A DNA stretch of 64,000 nt from Saccharomycopsis fibuligera x Saccharomycopsis cf. fibuligera (Eukaryota; Ascomycota; Saccharomycetes; Ascoideales; Saccharomycopsidaceae): assembly GCA_001936135.1 (NCBI GenBank), contig CP012817.1:992001-1056000 (forward strand), written 5' to 3'. Under the pieces are notes generated by a model. It had not been told where the DNA came from and did not search any database. It saw only the letters and a list, made by a program, of their open reading frames with translations. How positions within the stretch are numbered: position 1 is the stretch's first letter; every line of letters starts with the position of its first letter. A program made the translations under genes and the position numbers. This document shows positions 22,201 to 32,552 of this stretch, piece by piece.

Positions 22201-22449
22201 ACTACAGGGACCTCCCATAAAGAATCGGACGAACTTGAGGGACAAGATTCATGCCTGTTTATGATGTCATCAGAGGGTCAAATGTCACAGGATAGATCAA
22301 AATCGTGGATTGACGAACGACTCGACTTCATGAATTCGCTGCCTTTCCATAACACATTTGTTCCTGGATTAGTATTTGGAAAATTTCAGGATGTATTGGA
22401 GACTGAGTTCAAAGAGCAACCAACAAACAATCAGCACAGATTGGACTGA
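19255..22449 (+). CDS. Zn2Cys6 transcription factor, intronless paralogue
   Basis: The start is the ATG in ACCATGGAA, the first ATG in frame; the frame is open further upstream but without an ATG. The product has 1064 residues. The zinc cluster is at Cys19, 22, 29, 36, 39 and 48, flanked by RKRARK. An Asn/Gln-rich linker with a short coiled coil (about 170-200) leads to the fungal-specific middle region, with LPRLEIILLLWDNF and YIYPFVPILDLKAF. The matching stretch in the regulator at 705-5172 is YIHPFIPILDIRDF, so the two are paralogues. There is no intron in the cluster here. Later helical repeats cover about 600-900 and the C-terminus is Asn/Thr-rich. It is preceded by an unusually long gene-poor region. 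No named orthologue was recognised. Confidence 0.88.
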   Translation: MEQQQQQPLRKRARKTFSCSFCRRKKKKCDQKKPACSYCIKHNNFLNCDYSNTTYVYGITGDKGFGLIETNQNSLPSTPLLFVPGNHPQYSSQFQQQVRSPSSQSTTTVPTQTNKNQSQNKNQNFPKIRNDSFIEYDITKIISASDNSEYHNSIEYLKTKIEEYQNRLSVLESNALIKRSNPNSEGKGHAKGKGNSKKGNNSTNTAPNISDLDYMNFFPNTPAIIFRTNCILDIKPLNLFQIFDSDIYVSATFAHLNSFYRALKDKVKEIKLNSDVRLLTHYLPAALNEHFQPNIFMMLFHNTLDKTNLYYELNLNLISSISSAKTAQPCYLNFSTSSEHDREIIIKEIEPILPRLEIILLLWDNFEKYIYPFVPILDLKAFKKDIELILVGLKFNVEEEEYLKNDSYKVCITTFIDLALLSSFLVILRISYLSMKLNPDFLESDHPLEKEIINASSLEYIGVEFFDLASHCLSPCKALRKSSITVLTTIIYIYYYLLTCEESSNSFLGEQRQILFGNMFAQATSIGLYRDWGDVIVRYIATHCSGLNICKDNLVYVTRKIWHLLRRFGAQEAIMSGSQIQSNIFTSQTVKLPATKIREDWIHPPDLMSVFTDNTYLLFDEANNLFEEIVNYTYNTKQPKAKEYYAKMIKVENMITKEYGENPEAYFQNDENFKFEKSNREDYSKQVYFRVLNKVFKFEKYLVLQIIKIKVNILIVHHYETNKNFPNWFFFLKQVFKSVKQVFKVVNDLFLLHNMRFLNTSYQRNYKNFNHRLMPIVGELNSIILYFFMGLTYRIYNTVFLLASKINANNVAHNILSEDRERFSILIKLKNICLKMFEFVCKTYFEKVCKFYSQVLKCLGLYQDVLYKLKQHSLDVEKGVPFSLIAFHFVNCVKPRPDKAIASFYPMQTAPNEVICMSISTEEVQELCDILSELVDVPNEVCNTNSNANGNRGGTDNYDYNGNSAETGTQNGINQNASDTTCTTGTSHKESDELEGQDSCLFMMSSEGQMSQDRSKSWIDERLDFMNSLPFHNTFVPGLVFGKFQDVLETEFKEQPTNNQHRLD

Positions 22450-22635
22450 ACAGTAGAAAACATTTGGAATTGGTATCTAGTAAAAGAATCAAGGGCCGAT
22501 GGTGATTATATGTGAATTTAAATTCAAATTCGATGTACATTAGAATATAATAAGTCAACAGCAAGTCAGAAGAAAAAGTATGGGTATATATTTGCTGGTT
22601 TCGTTAATCTTTTTTTTTTTTTTTCTTCTTCTTTT

Positions 22636-22670
<35 letters not shown>

Positions 22671-23370
22671 CTTTTCCACCCCATAAAAATTTTTGATAGA
22701 TTTTTGTTTTAAGTACATATTCAAATTGTGCAATGTATCTCATTTGTTGATACAATGTTTAAAAACAAATAGTTTTACGACAAAATGGCTGTACTTAGAT
22801 CATGTTACTAAGCAGATAAACAAAATACAACCAAGATAGATTTCACTGAATACAAAGTTCAAACGAAGCGTACCGGGTTAAGGATTGAAAAGGGTGGTGC
22901 AGTCAAAATCGCTACGCGTTCAACTCTGTAATCTTCTTTTAATGTTGCTAACGGGGCCCAGTATATGGCCAGAATGTTGTTGCATTTGGCTTTCCCAGAT
23001 TATAATTATGAATTAGTTACCCTATAAGGAACGCACATTTGGCTCAAATCAAGTGATACATCCGGCGGGAAAGTCTTATTTACATGGCTTGTTGATATTG
23101 CTTCTAATAACTGTGGCCAACGTTAGACCCTAAATGAACTTATGGCTATACTGTCCAGTATAAGCTTAAGACGAAAGGCGTATCTTCAAAGAAAATAATT
23201 TCATATTTTGCACGTGATCCAGTTCATACAAAAACCACTTGCCACCGCCGGTTGAGCATCGTCACTTTCGCTATTCAGTATCTCATTTCTTTTATTTCTC
23301 TTCCTTTCGGCGCCTCATCCAAATTGACTCAATTGCGTATCATTAAATATTGAGAATATCATTTTTTTCA
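22450..23370. promoter_or_regulatory. UBA1 upstream region
   Basis: A 921-bp spacer. It begins with the zinc-cluster gene 3' end and a long T/C tract at 22610-22675. Nearer UBA1 there is a GCACGTGATC E-box at about 23210. No gene was seen. Confidence 0.45.
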
Positions 23371-26300
23371 ATGTCATCGGTATGTTTTTTCTACGACTTT
23401 CATATCTATGACGTAGTCGCCAGAAAGCAAATATATTCAAACTACATTTGTGGCGTTACTCAAACAAAAACTAACATAAAATAGGATATTAAAATGCAAA
23501 TTGATCAACCTCAGATTGATGAGAGTCTTTATTCCCGTCAATTATACGTCTTAGGCAAGGAGGCAATGCTCAGAATGCAGACCTCTAGCGTATTGATTGT
23601 TGGTCTAAAAGGTTTGGGTATTGAAGTTGCCAAAAATATTGCTTTGGCTGGGGTCAAATCCTTGGCCTTATACGACCCAAATGAAGTACAATTAAGTGAT
23701 TTGTCTAGTCAATTCTTTTTGACCAAAGATGACATTGGTAAATCGAGAGCTGAAGCTTCCAAAGAGCCACTTTCCCAATTAAACTCTTACGTGCCAATTT
23801 CCGTTGTTGATAGTTTGGAGGAATTTGTATTGAAACAATTTCAAGTTGTCATTGTCACCAGCGGTTCAATCTCCTTGGAAAAACAAGTGTTAATCAATAA
23901 CTTCACCCATGAAAATAATATCAAGTTTATCTCTGTTGATACTAAAGGTTTGTTTGGTCAAACTTTTGTTGATCTTGGTGATAGTTTTACGGTTATTGAT
24001 CCTACTGGAGAAGAGCCATTGAGTAGCATGATTACCGATGTGGAAACTGATGGTACCATCACTACTTTGGGTGATGAAAGACATGGTTTAGAAGACGGCC
24101 AATTTGTAAGATTCTCTGAAATTAAAGGTTCAGAAGATGTTACTTTCTTGAATGATGGTACCCCATACAAAGTTGAAGTTTTAGGCCCATATGCATTCAA
24201 GATAAAGCCTACTAGAAAAATCTCTGGATACAAGTCTGGCGGTATCTTTACTCAGGTGAAAGTGCCAACTGAAATCAAATTCGAGAAATTAACCTCACAA
24301 TTGGCAAAACCGGAATTTTTGTATTCTGATTTTGCTAAATTTGATAGACCAGGTCAATTACATTTAGGTTTCCAAGCGTTATACCAATTCCAAGAAGCAC
24401 ATCAAGGTCAATTACCAAGGCCTTTAAATAAAGAAGATGCAGCACAATTGGTCAGTTTTACTAAAGATTTAGCTGTTCAAAACCCAGATATTTTAGGAGA
24501 AGGAGTGGAAGTTGATGAAAAGTTGATTTCTGAGCTAGCATACCAAGCTACCGGTGATATTCCAGGTGTTAATGCATTTTTTGGAGGTTTGGTTGCCCAG
24601 GAAGCTTTAAAAGCCATTTCTGGTAAATTCACTCCTCTCAAACAATTCCTTTACTTTGACTCCTTGGAATCTTTGCCTGATGAAAAAGAATATCCAAGAA
24701 CTGAAGAAACTACCAAACCAATTAATTCAAGATACGATCCACAAATTGCAGTTTTTGGCTTGAAATTCCAACAAAAAGTTGCCAATTTGAAAGTATTTCT
24801 CGTTGGGGCTGGTGCCATCGGTTGTGAAGTGTTGAAGAACTGGGCTTTGCAAGGCTTGGGCTCAGGCCCAGAAGGTAAGATTTTTGTTACCGATAATGAC
24901 TCCATTGAGAAGTCAAACTTGAATAGACAGTTTTTGTTCAGACCAAAAGATGTTGGAGGTGACAAATCAGAGGTTGCTGCTAAAGCAGTTATTGCTATGA
25001 ATCCAGACTTGGAAAACAAAATCACCAGCTTAACAGATAAGGTTGGAGCTGACACTGAACATATATTCAATGATAATTTCTGGAACAATTTGGACTTAGT
25101 CACTAATGCCTTGGATAATGTGGAAGCCAGAACATATGTTGATAGAAAATGTGTGTTCTACAGCAAACCGTTGTTGGAAAGCGGTACTTTGGGCACTAAG
25201 GGTAACACACAAGTTGTGGTACCAAGATTAACAGAAAGTTATTCATCATCTCAAGACCCCCCAGAAAAAGGTATTCCATTGTGTACTTTAAGATCCTTCC
25301 CAAGTAAAATTGATCATACAATTGCTTGGGCAAAGAGCTTGTTCCAAGGCTACTTCACTGAAACTCCAGATAATGTGAATTTATATTTGAGTCAACCAAA
25401 TTTTGTTGAAGCTACGTTGAAGCAAAGTGGTGATATCAGAGGTATCTTGGAATCCATTAGTGATAATTTGAACAACAGACCTGTTTCATTTGATGATTGT
25501 ATCAAATGGGCAAGAATTGAATTTGAAAAAAAATTTAACCACGAAATTAATCAATTGTTGTATAACTTTCCAGCGGACTCGTTGACTTCGAATGGTGAAC
25601 CATTTTGGTCTGGAACTAAGAGAGTTCCTCATCCTTTAAAGTTTGATATAAACAACGAAGAGCATTTCCACTTTATTGTTGCCGGTGCCAACTTAAGAGC
25701 GTTCAACTTCGGTCTCAATGGTGACCAAAATAATACTCCTGATAAAGAAAAATATGCTAAGGCGATCGCTGAAGCTGAGAAAAGCATTAAACCATTTTCT
25801 CCAAAAACAAATGTTAAAATTGCTGCTAATGATGAAGAATTGAGTCAGTTGGATTCTGGTGATACTGACAAAGATGAATTGAAAAAACTTTCTGATAGCT
25901 TGCCACCGCCATCTAGTTTGGCTGGTTTCAGATTGAATCCAGTTGACTTCGAAAAAGATGATGACAGCAACCATCATATTGAATTCATAAGTGCTTGCTC
26001 TAATTGTAGAGCTTTGAACTATCAAATTCAACCGGTTGATAGAACTAGAACCAAGTTTATTGCTGGAAGAATCATTCCTGCTATTGCCACGACCACTGCA
26101 TTGGTCACTGGATTGGTTCAATTGGAACTATACAAAGTTATCACCAACAAAAAGATTGAAGATTACAAAAATGGATTCGTTAATTTGGCATTACCGTTCT
26201 TTGGATTTTCTGAACCGATTCAATCACCAAAGGGTAAATACAATGATAAAGAATTTGACAAGATTTGGGACAGATTTGATATTCCAGACAAGAGCATCAC

Positions 26301-26565
26301 TTTGCAACAATTGATTGATCATTTTGAAGAGAAAGAAGGTTTGGAAATTTCCATGATTTCATATGAGACTTCATTATTGTATGCTTCGTTTTTCCCTCCT
26401 AAGAAATTGAAGGAAAGATTGAATTTGACATTGCCAGAAGTTTATAAACTTGTGTCCAATAAAGAGGTGCCAAGTGATAAAAAGACCATGATTTTAGAAA
26501 TTTGTGCAGATGACAAAAATGGAGAGGATGTCGAAGTTCCATTTATTGTTATTCACTTGAAATAG
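23371..26565 (+). CDS. UBA1: Ubiquitin-activating enzyme E1
   Basis: The product has 1029 residues with splicing. Exon 1 is only nine bases (23371-23379, Met-Ser-Ser); a 105-nt intron (donor GTATGT, branch point ACTAAC, acceptor TAG) joins it in frame to 23485. This gives MSSDIKMQID, matching the MSS start of budding yeast Uba1; the internal ATG at 23494 is a possible but less likely start. Uba1 adenylates ubiquitin and passes it as a thioester to E2 enzymes in cytosol and nucleus. The inactive adenylation half opens with [13 protein letters not shown]; the active half has [15 protein letters not shown] and [16 protein letters not shown]. The catalytic Cys is about residue 603 in [12 protein letters not shown] ubiquitin-fold domain ends the protein. 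Length and motifs are complete. Confidence 0.96.
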
Positions 26566-26573
26566 TGAGTTGA

Positions 26574-26650
26574 TATATATATATATATATACATATATAT
26601 ATAGTATTGTAATAGTATTGTAATAGTATTGTAATAGTATTGTAATAGTA
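26574..26650. repeat. AT repeat and 11-bp tandem repeat after UBA1
   Basis: An (AT)n stretch is followed by four copies of TAGTATTGTAA from 26602 to 26645, starting within 40 bp of the UBA1 stop. It probably lies in the 3' untranslated region. Confidence 0.75.
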
Positions 26651-27030
26651 TAATAAAAGGATTATAACAGAAGGGTTCTGTAAAATATCAAAAAAATTTG
26701 TGGATATTTGAGATGTGTGGCTTAACTGTTAGTAGAAGAGCTAATGTGAATGTGCAAAAGGGATGCGCCGCTCTTACGTTAGAGTTCACAAACCACGCGA
26801 AGTAGTGATTTTACATTTGTGAGCTTGAAGATGCTTGCTAAACTCCGTTTCAGCATCATGATACGTATAAAGTTTGTGTGACTGATACAAGAAAAACTGA
26901 CATCCAGCCCACATTCAAACAGAATAAAAGGGATAAGCCTACAAATTCATACGCACGCCATCATCCAGAAAAGCTAATCAAGTTTCAGGGCTTCATGCTG
27001 CTTTTTTAGTTACTTTTGTCAACATCATAT
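26651..27030. other. Intergenic, UBA1 to permease, distal part
   Basis: No gene seen. A short GC-richer patch at about 26760-26800 was examined for a tRNA and does not fold as one. Confidence 0.4.
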
Positions 27031-28037
27031 CTTATCTTGGTTTTATCCGCTAGCTCGATTCGATAGGAGCGTCCGCCCCGAGGCGTTTATGAGTTTCGAA
27101 TGATTCACAAAGTTAATCTTCCGTTGGCTAAAATTGCCTTTGTTATTGTCAAAATCTTTTCATGATAACAATAGAGACGATCAAACCTCGACAAAGCAAA
27201 TACAGCACAACACCTAGAATAATCTCACAATCAAACCCAGAAAAATTAGCTACATACTGTAGTGACACTGGTAGACTATTCCAGAATCACTGTACTACAC
27301 ACCGCACACCCACCTGCTGTATACGTACATTCTGTGATATGTGGGAGCGTTCGCTGGCGAATTGATACTAGATAGCATTTGTGAACCGAAGCTGTTGATG
27401 ATATATAGCTTATGCAGGGCATTATCTCCTGCGCCTCGCATACCTGCCATGTTGCGTGCGTCAAGGACATCTGCACGTCCTGCAAATCCGTATCTATCAG
27501 TGGCGGTGCTCGCAACCGGTCCGCTTATCTACATCGGCAAAGGATGAGCTTACGCGCACCTGGATTACTAGCATTTTGTGGACTATTTTTCATGGCAGAT
27601 TGCTGAGAGTATCCGGCGAGATTGCCCTCATCTTCTCGATCAGCTGGCGTAGATAAGAGATAAACAGACAATAAGTTTCACCACTGATTGCTACACTCTA
27701 CACATTTAGAATTACAAGTATACAGGCGCTCCACAGAACGCAGAGACCAAGCTGCTGGGCTATCTATTATTTGATCTTTCGATAATTCGATCGTTCTATC
27801 GCTCGATTGATTCTGGCATCTTCGGCTAGTTTTTGTGTATGATTTTGCTGATCTGCGGAGCAACAGAAACGTGACGATAACATCGATAAGAGACACACGC
27901 AGGCAGCAGCAGCACACTGCCTGAATCACCTAGATGTATTATGTAGCTATATGCATTGTGGGCCGTTGCTTCTTTTTTGACATTGGATATTGACATGTAG
28001 ATTGGACAGAACCAATATCAAAAACTTGTATATATAA
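27031..28037 (+). promoter_or_regulatory. GATA-rich promoter of the Dal5-type permease
   Basis: GATAAG or GATAA cores occur at 27031-27036 (reverse), 27043-27047 (reverse), 27164-27168, 27524-27529 (reverse), 27652-27657, 27659-27664, 27876-27880 and 27885-27890. Several are paired within 20 bp, as Gln3/Gat1 sites often are. A TATA element, TATATATAA, lies at 28029-28037, about 80 bp before the ATG. The arrangement fits nitrogen-catabolite control of an allantoate-type permease; this is inference from motif density. Confidence 0.5.
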
Positions 28038-28117
28038 GCAAGCTAAAATATCCACATGGTACCTTCTTGTCGGCTTTAAAGCAATATCAGCACGCTAGGT
28101 ACCTACTATAGATTAAT

Positions 28118-29716
28118 ATGCTGCACATAGACGAAAAGAACCCCACTGAAAAAAACCCCAATGAAGAGACCTTGAAGACAGTAATTTCCTTCACTCAAGA
28201 TGATATCGAAAGCCACGGTGTCGGTGAACTTATCACCTCCATAGTATCACCAAATACCGGGAAAGAAGTGAAGATCACTGGCGATGTTGACGAAGCCATG
28301 AAATATGCCATTAAAAACACCGAGGAACATGTTCAATTGGACCCAAAAAGCTCTAAAAAACTATATTACAAAATCAACATGTACATTTTACCTTTGATTT
28401 GCCTACTTTATTGTTTTCAGTTCATGGACAAGCTTTCCAACTCATATGCCAGTATATTGGGTTTACGAACAAGTATGAATATGAAAGGTGACCAGTATTC
28501 ATGGACCGGTTCTGCTTTCTACATTGGTTATCTTGCCTTTGAATTCCCAACGTCTATGCTTTTGCAAAAATTCCCCGTTATTACCACCACTTCCCTTTTC
28601 ATTATCGTGTGGGGGGTAGTGTTAACCTTAGCTAGTGTTTCCAACTATCCTGGTTTTATTGCTATTCGTACCGTTCAAGGCGCATTGGAGAGTATCATTA
28701 CTCCTGCTTTCACTTTATATACCTCGTTTTGGTACAAGAAGGATGAAGTTTTTCTAATCACAAATTTATGGTTTGCTTCTAATGGACTCGGTACGATTCT
28801 TGGAAGTGGTGCCATTGCTCATTCCGTTTACCAACACCAAGATGAATACTCGCTCAGCCCTTGGAAGTTAGTGTTCATTATAACTGGGGTACTTACTATA
28901 GCTTTAGGCATAACCATGTTTTTTTATCTTCCAAATACCCCAGCCAAAGCTTGGTTCTTAACTGAAGAAGAGAAAAGAATGTGCGTTGAAAGAATCAGAG
29001 AAACTAACCAAGGTTACGGTAACAAACATTTTAAAATACACCAATTCAAAGAAGCGTTGCTTGATATTAAGACTTGGTTGTTTGTAATTTTTGCCTTCGC
29101 TAATAACATTCCTAACGGGGGAATAACGAATTTTGGTTCTATCTTGTTGAATGAAGACTTGAATTATCCTACTAGCAAAGCTCTCTTAATGCAAATGCCA
29201 TCCGGCGCGGTAGAATTTATTGGGTGTACCTTGTTTGCTTACGCTTACAAATTCTACAAGAAAAGAATGTTTTGGGCCGTATTGGGTACCTCGATTACAT
29301 TAGCAGCACAATGCATGTTGGCTTTCGGCAAGTCCAGTAAAGTGAAATTGGCCGGTTACACAATCTACAGTTTGGGTCCGATTGGATTCACTTGCGTCTT
29401 GGCCTCAGTTGGTTCGAATGTGTTAGGGACCACCAAGAAGCAAACAACTGCCGCGTTGTATTTGATTTCATATTGTGTTGGGAACTTAATTGGCCCTCAA
29501 ACTTTCAAATCTTCTGAGCAACCTTCATATCCTTCTGCCAAGCTTGCTATTGTTATATGCGGCGCTGTTTCTTTAGTTACACTAATTGTGCTTTGGATCC
29601 ATCTTGAATGGGAAAATAAAAAAAGAGATAAGAACCCGGTGGTTACAAATATTGAAAATATTGAGTTTGCTGATTTGACGGATAAAGAAAATCCAAACTT
29701 TAGATACGCTATTTAA
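28118..29716 (+). CDS. MFS permease, Dal5/allantoate (ACS) family
   Basis: The protein has 532 residues. A cytosolic N-terminus of about 85 residues precedes some 12 membrane segments. Family marks include YCFQFMDKLSNSYASILGL in the first segment, SAFYIGYLAFEFPTS in segment 2, the R-x-x-Q-G-x-x-E signature IRTVQGALESII, and the C-terminal ENPNFRYAI shared by many Dal5-family transporters. These carry organic anions (allantoate, ureidosuccinate, nicotinate, pantothenate, dipeptides) across the plasma membrane with protons. The exact substrate cannot be read from sequence. GATAA sites upstream support regulation by nitrogen quality. Confidence 0.88.
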   Translation: MLHIDEKNPTEKNPNEETLKTVISFTQDDIESHGVGELITSIVSPNTGKEVKITGDVDEAMKYAIKNTEEHVQLDPKSSKKLYYKINMYILPLICLLYCFQFMDKLSNSYASILGLRTSMNMKGDQYSWTGSAFYIGYLAFEFPTSMLLQKFPVITTTSLFIIVWGVVLTLASVSNYPGFIAIRTVQGALESIITPAFTLYTSFWYKKDEVFLITNLWFASNGLGTILGSGAIAHSVYQHQDEYSLSPWKLVFIITGVLTIALGITMFFYLPNTPAKAWFLTEEEKRMCVERIRETNQGYGNKHFKIHQFKEALLDIKTWLFVIFAFANNIPNGGITNFGSILLNEDLNYPTSKALLMQMPSGAVEFIGCTLFAYAYKFYKKRMFWAVLGTSITLAAQCMLAFGKSSKVKLAGYTIYSLGPIGFTCVLASVGSNVLGTTKKQTTAALYLISYCVGNLIGPQTFKSSEQPSYPSAKLAIVICGAVSLVTLIVLWIHLEWENKKRDKNPVVTNIENIEFADLTDKENPNFRYAI

Positions 29717-30126
29717 GCTTTATTGTTGTTTTTACTGCTGTTAGTTTTTCGTGGCATTTTTTTTTTTTTTTTTTTTTTTTTTCTGGCTTATTTGTTTCTC
29801 TTATTTCGATACACGTTGCTTTGTAAAGTTCTACAGTCATTATCTTTGTATCTAGTAAAAGATTTGTCATGGACAAACATGCTTTTTTTTTTTTTTTTTT
29901 GATAAGGTGAAGTAAAAAGGCTTTGATAGTTGTTCATTAAAAACTTCTGTTCAAAACAAGCTCTTTCTGCTTTGAAGGCATTGAAATATCTTTTATGCTT
30001 GTAACATACATGTAAACTGTATAAAACCGAACAATATTATCTATGAGTGGCAAACATATATCATTTAATTGTCTGAATATATATAAACAACCTGCTACAA
30101 AAACTGAAAAAAGCAGAAGAAAGATA
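29717..30126. other. Convergent spacer with poly(T) tracts
   Basis: The 410-bp spacer between two convergent genes contains T runs at 29757-29782 and about 29884-29900. No gene seen. Confidence 0.5.
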
Positions 30127-31668
30127 TCACATAATTGGTTGTATATTGCTTATATATGCATATTTCCCTTGAGCAATTCCCAAAGTTTGATCTTCATAAT
30201 TCACAATGATATAGGCACCACTCAAAAAATTAGTACCTAAGGTGAAAAATGTCTCGGTGGTTGGTTTGATGCTCAAAACACATCTTTCGTGGCCCTCAGT
30301 TCCGGGAACCTTAGACACCATGTTTTTATATTTAATAGTAATAGTCTGGCCACTAAATGTGAATTTAAAATCCTGACCATTATTGGCTTTGCAATTAACC
30401 TCATATTCACCCAAATCAGGAGCATAATTCCCAAAGTGCGATCCAAGTTCATTGAAAATAGCAATAGGGACAGCGGTGTAATCGATTCTTGAATTGATGG
30501 TAGCAGGACGGCTACAACTGGTGACGTTAACATCACCAACTGACATACTTTCAAGGGACACAAATAGATTGTTCGTATAATCAAGAGTTTGAGCTATTTG
30601 CGCCTCATTTTCTGCTTGAGTTTGTATTGAACTCTTTGAAACTGGTTGGGGTTGAGGTGGTACAGCTTGAACGATAATTGGCGCATCTTGAAACGTTTCG
30701 AGATGATCATGTTCAGCGCTATACTTAGCCTCTAGAATATCGTTAAGTTCAGCTTCAGAGTGAAAATCGAAATCATCTTCTGACCGTTTTTGAATCCCGT
30801 TATTTCTGGCCTTTTTTCTAGCTTTTGCCAACTCAAAATTGACATCACCATCAATATAGTAGCTTTCGTTAATATCTTCGTAGCTCAACATATCAACATA
30901 CTTTAAACTTCCAAAAAAACTGTTTTTATCAACACCACCAAAAACTAGGGTTCCTGTCAAATACTCTCCCAAATATATGGAGTACGCCATCTTGCGAATG
31001 TACCCGCTGTTCTTCAGTTTGGCTAATAAGCTTCCAGGAACTATTTGGTCAGTGCCACCAACCCTAATAACTGTACTACCACTATTGCCATTAGAACCCC
31101 CACCTCCTAATCCTAGTATGCCATATCTTAAAGTCCCTGACAAATCCAATGCCATCTTTGTGTAACTTAAATCATTTCCATTGAGGTCAATGCTGTCTAG
31201 CCCATATTCTCCAAAAATTTTAGCCAACTGGCTTTCTGAAGGATAATTTGTGTTGAAATCATTACCGAGCTGCAAGTAAGTGGGTGACAATGTTCTTTGA
31301 AATTTAAGTGGGTTTGGTAATGCTGACAACGTTGCTGGTATGACTAGGTCAGCCACAGCAACGTCAACCAGGAGATCTAAGCGCTTGCGAAACGCACCAA
31401 CTTCAACACTGGCGTAGTAAAGTCGTCTGTTTATGTCTCGACGCAAAGTTAGCTGGAAACAACCTCTGTTTTTGGAGCGCATGCTAGTCAGCGGGTTGCG
31501 CTTTTGTAATAACACCGAGCTGTTAGCATTGTTGTTTTTGTTGTTTTTGTTGTTGTTGTTGTCATTGTTGTTGTTATTGTTAATGATGGTGCTTGATATA
31601 CTGGTGATTGCGGATGCTGAAGCGAAAAACGACCAGACCGACAGCAACAGAATGATTGCTAGTCTCAT
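30127..31668 (-). CDS. Secreted aspartyl-protease-like protein, probably inactive
   Basis: The protein has 513 residues. It has an N-terminal signal peptide (about 1-20, hydrophobic with SASA end), an Asn-rich pro-region with a Kex2-type QKR at about 56, and a pepsin-fold body resembling Candida Sap/yapsin proteins (YYASVEVGAFRKRLDLLV; ETFFTLGTNFLSGAYIIV; TLGIAQGKYAY). The first active-site motif, normally DTGSSDLWVP, reads DVAVADLVIP. The second, normally DSGTT, reads DYTAV. Both aspartates remain but the following Thr/Ser-Gly pairs are lost, so normal proteolysis is unlikely. A second QKR (about residue 285) in a charged insertion could allow two-chain processing, as in yapsins. No GPI signal was evident at the C-terminus. 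The frame is intact, which argues for a retained non-enzymatic role over a pseudogene. Confidence 0.8.
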   Translation of the reverse strand: MRLAIILLLSVWSFFASASAITSISSTIINNNNNNDNNNNKNNKNNNANSSVLLQKRNPLTSMRSKNRGCFQLTLRRDINRRLYYASVEVGAFRKRLDLLVDVAVADLVIPATLSALPNPLKFQRTLSPTYLQLGNDFNTNYPSESQLAKIFGEYGLDSIDLNGNDLSYTKMALDLSGTLRYGILGLGGGGSNGNSGSTVIRVGGTDQIVPGSLLAKLKNSGYIRKMAYSIYLGEYLTGTLVFGGVDKNSFFGSLKYVDMLSYEDINESYYIDGDVNFELAKARKKARNNGIQKRSEDDFDFHSEAELNDILEAKYSAEHDHLETFQDAPIIVQAVPPQPQPVSKSSIQTQAENEAQIAQTLDYTNNLFVSLESMSVGDVNVTSCSRPATINSRIDYTAVPIAIFNELGSHFGNYAPDLGEYEVNCKANNGQDFKFTFSGQTITIKYKNMVSKVPGTEGHERCVLSIKPTTETFFTLGTNFLSGAYIIVNYEDQTLGIAQGKYAYISNIQPIM

Positions 31669-31824
31669 TTTTGTGGGCAGAAAGGGTGCGTTCTAATTTA
31701 ATTTGTTTGGCAATGATATCTTTTAAGATTCTCTTCATCATGAAGTTCTGATGACAATCTCTGCATCAGTTGCCTCTGATAGTGAGGTAGCATTTTGCGC
31801 TTTTGTGGCAGCATCGCTAAAACC

Positions 31825-32507
31825 TCAAATGGCACACCGCTGGCCAAACGTGCGGTCAATGTTGTTGTATGACCCACTACTGAGCAACTCAAACTCAGAG
31901 TTCCTCCAGTATTGCCACTTCTCTCCAGACTTCAAGTCAATGTCGACCACCCGAATGTGAAGCTGGTAGCGTATGTTGTCTCCAATGTTGACGATAAACG
32001 TCAGACCGCCAATTTTGGTCACCGGCGCTTGCCAACCTTCTTTGCCTTTTTGTAGACAATCATAAATTATAGGAACCTTCGCAAAGCTGAAAAAGACTGA
32101 CACATCACGTAGCGCCATTCCAAGCAACAACTCTTCATTGACGTCGCTGATACTCGACAAAGATTTAATTGTTTCCCTGTTGTTGCCCAAGTTTTGATAC
32201 TTTTCTAATAATTGCAATACATTGTCCTTTAGCTTGGCGTCCTTCAAATATTGAAATAATACCATCTCAAGCTCAATTTTCAACAGTTTTGTCACTGGAA
32301 ATGAACTCATTATGTCACTAACGCTTGCTTTCAAAATGTCTTGGTTGTTACTAACTAGTCCTAATGGACAAAAAACCCGCTGCTGGCGGTTTTTGATCTT
32401 GCGGTGGTGCTTAACATTGGCACAGTTGCGACAGTATGTGGTATTTAGGTCTTTGTACAACCACTTGGGCTTTAATTCAAGAATATATTCTTCCATCTTG
32501 TTTTTCG

Positions 32508-32552
<45 letters not shown>

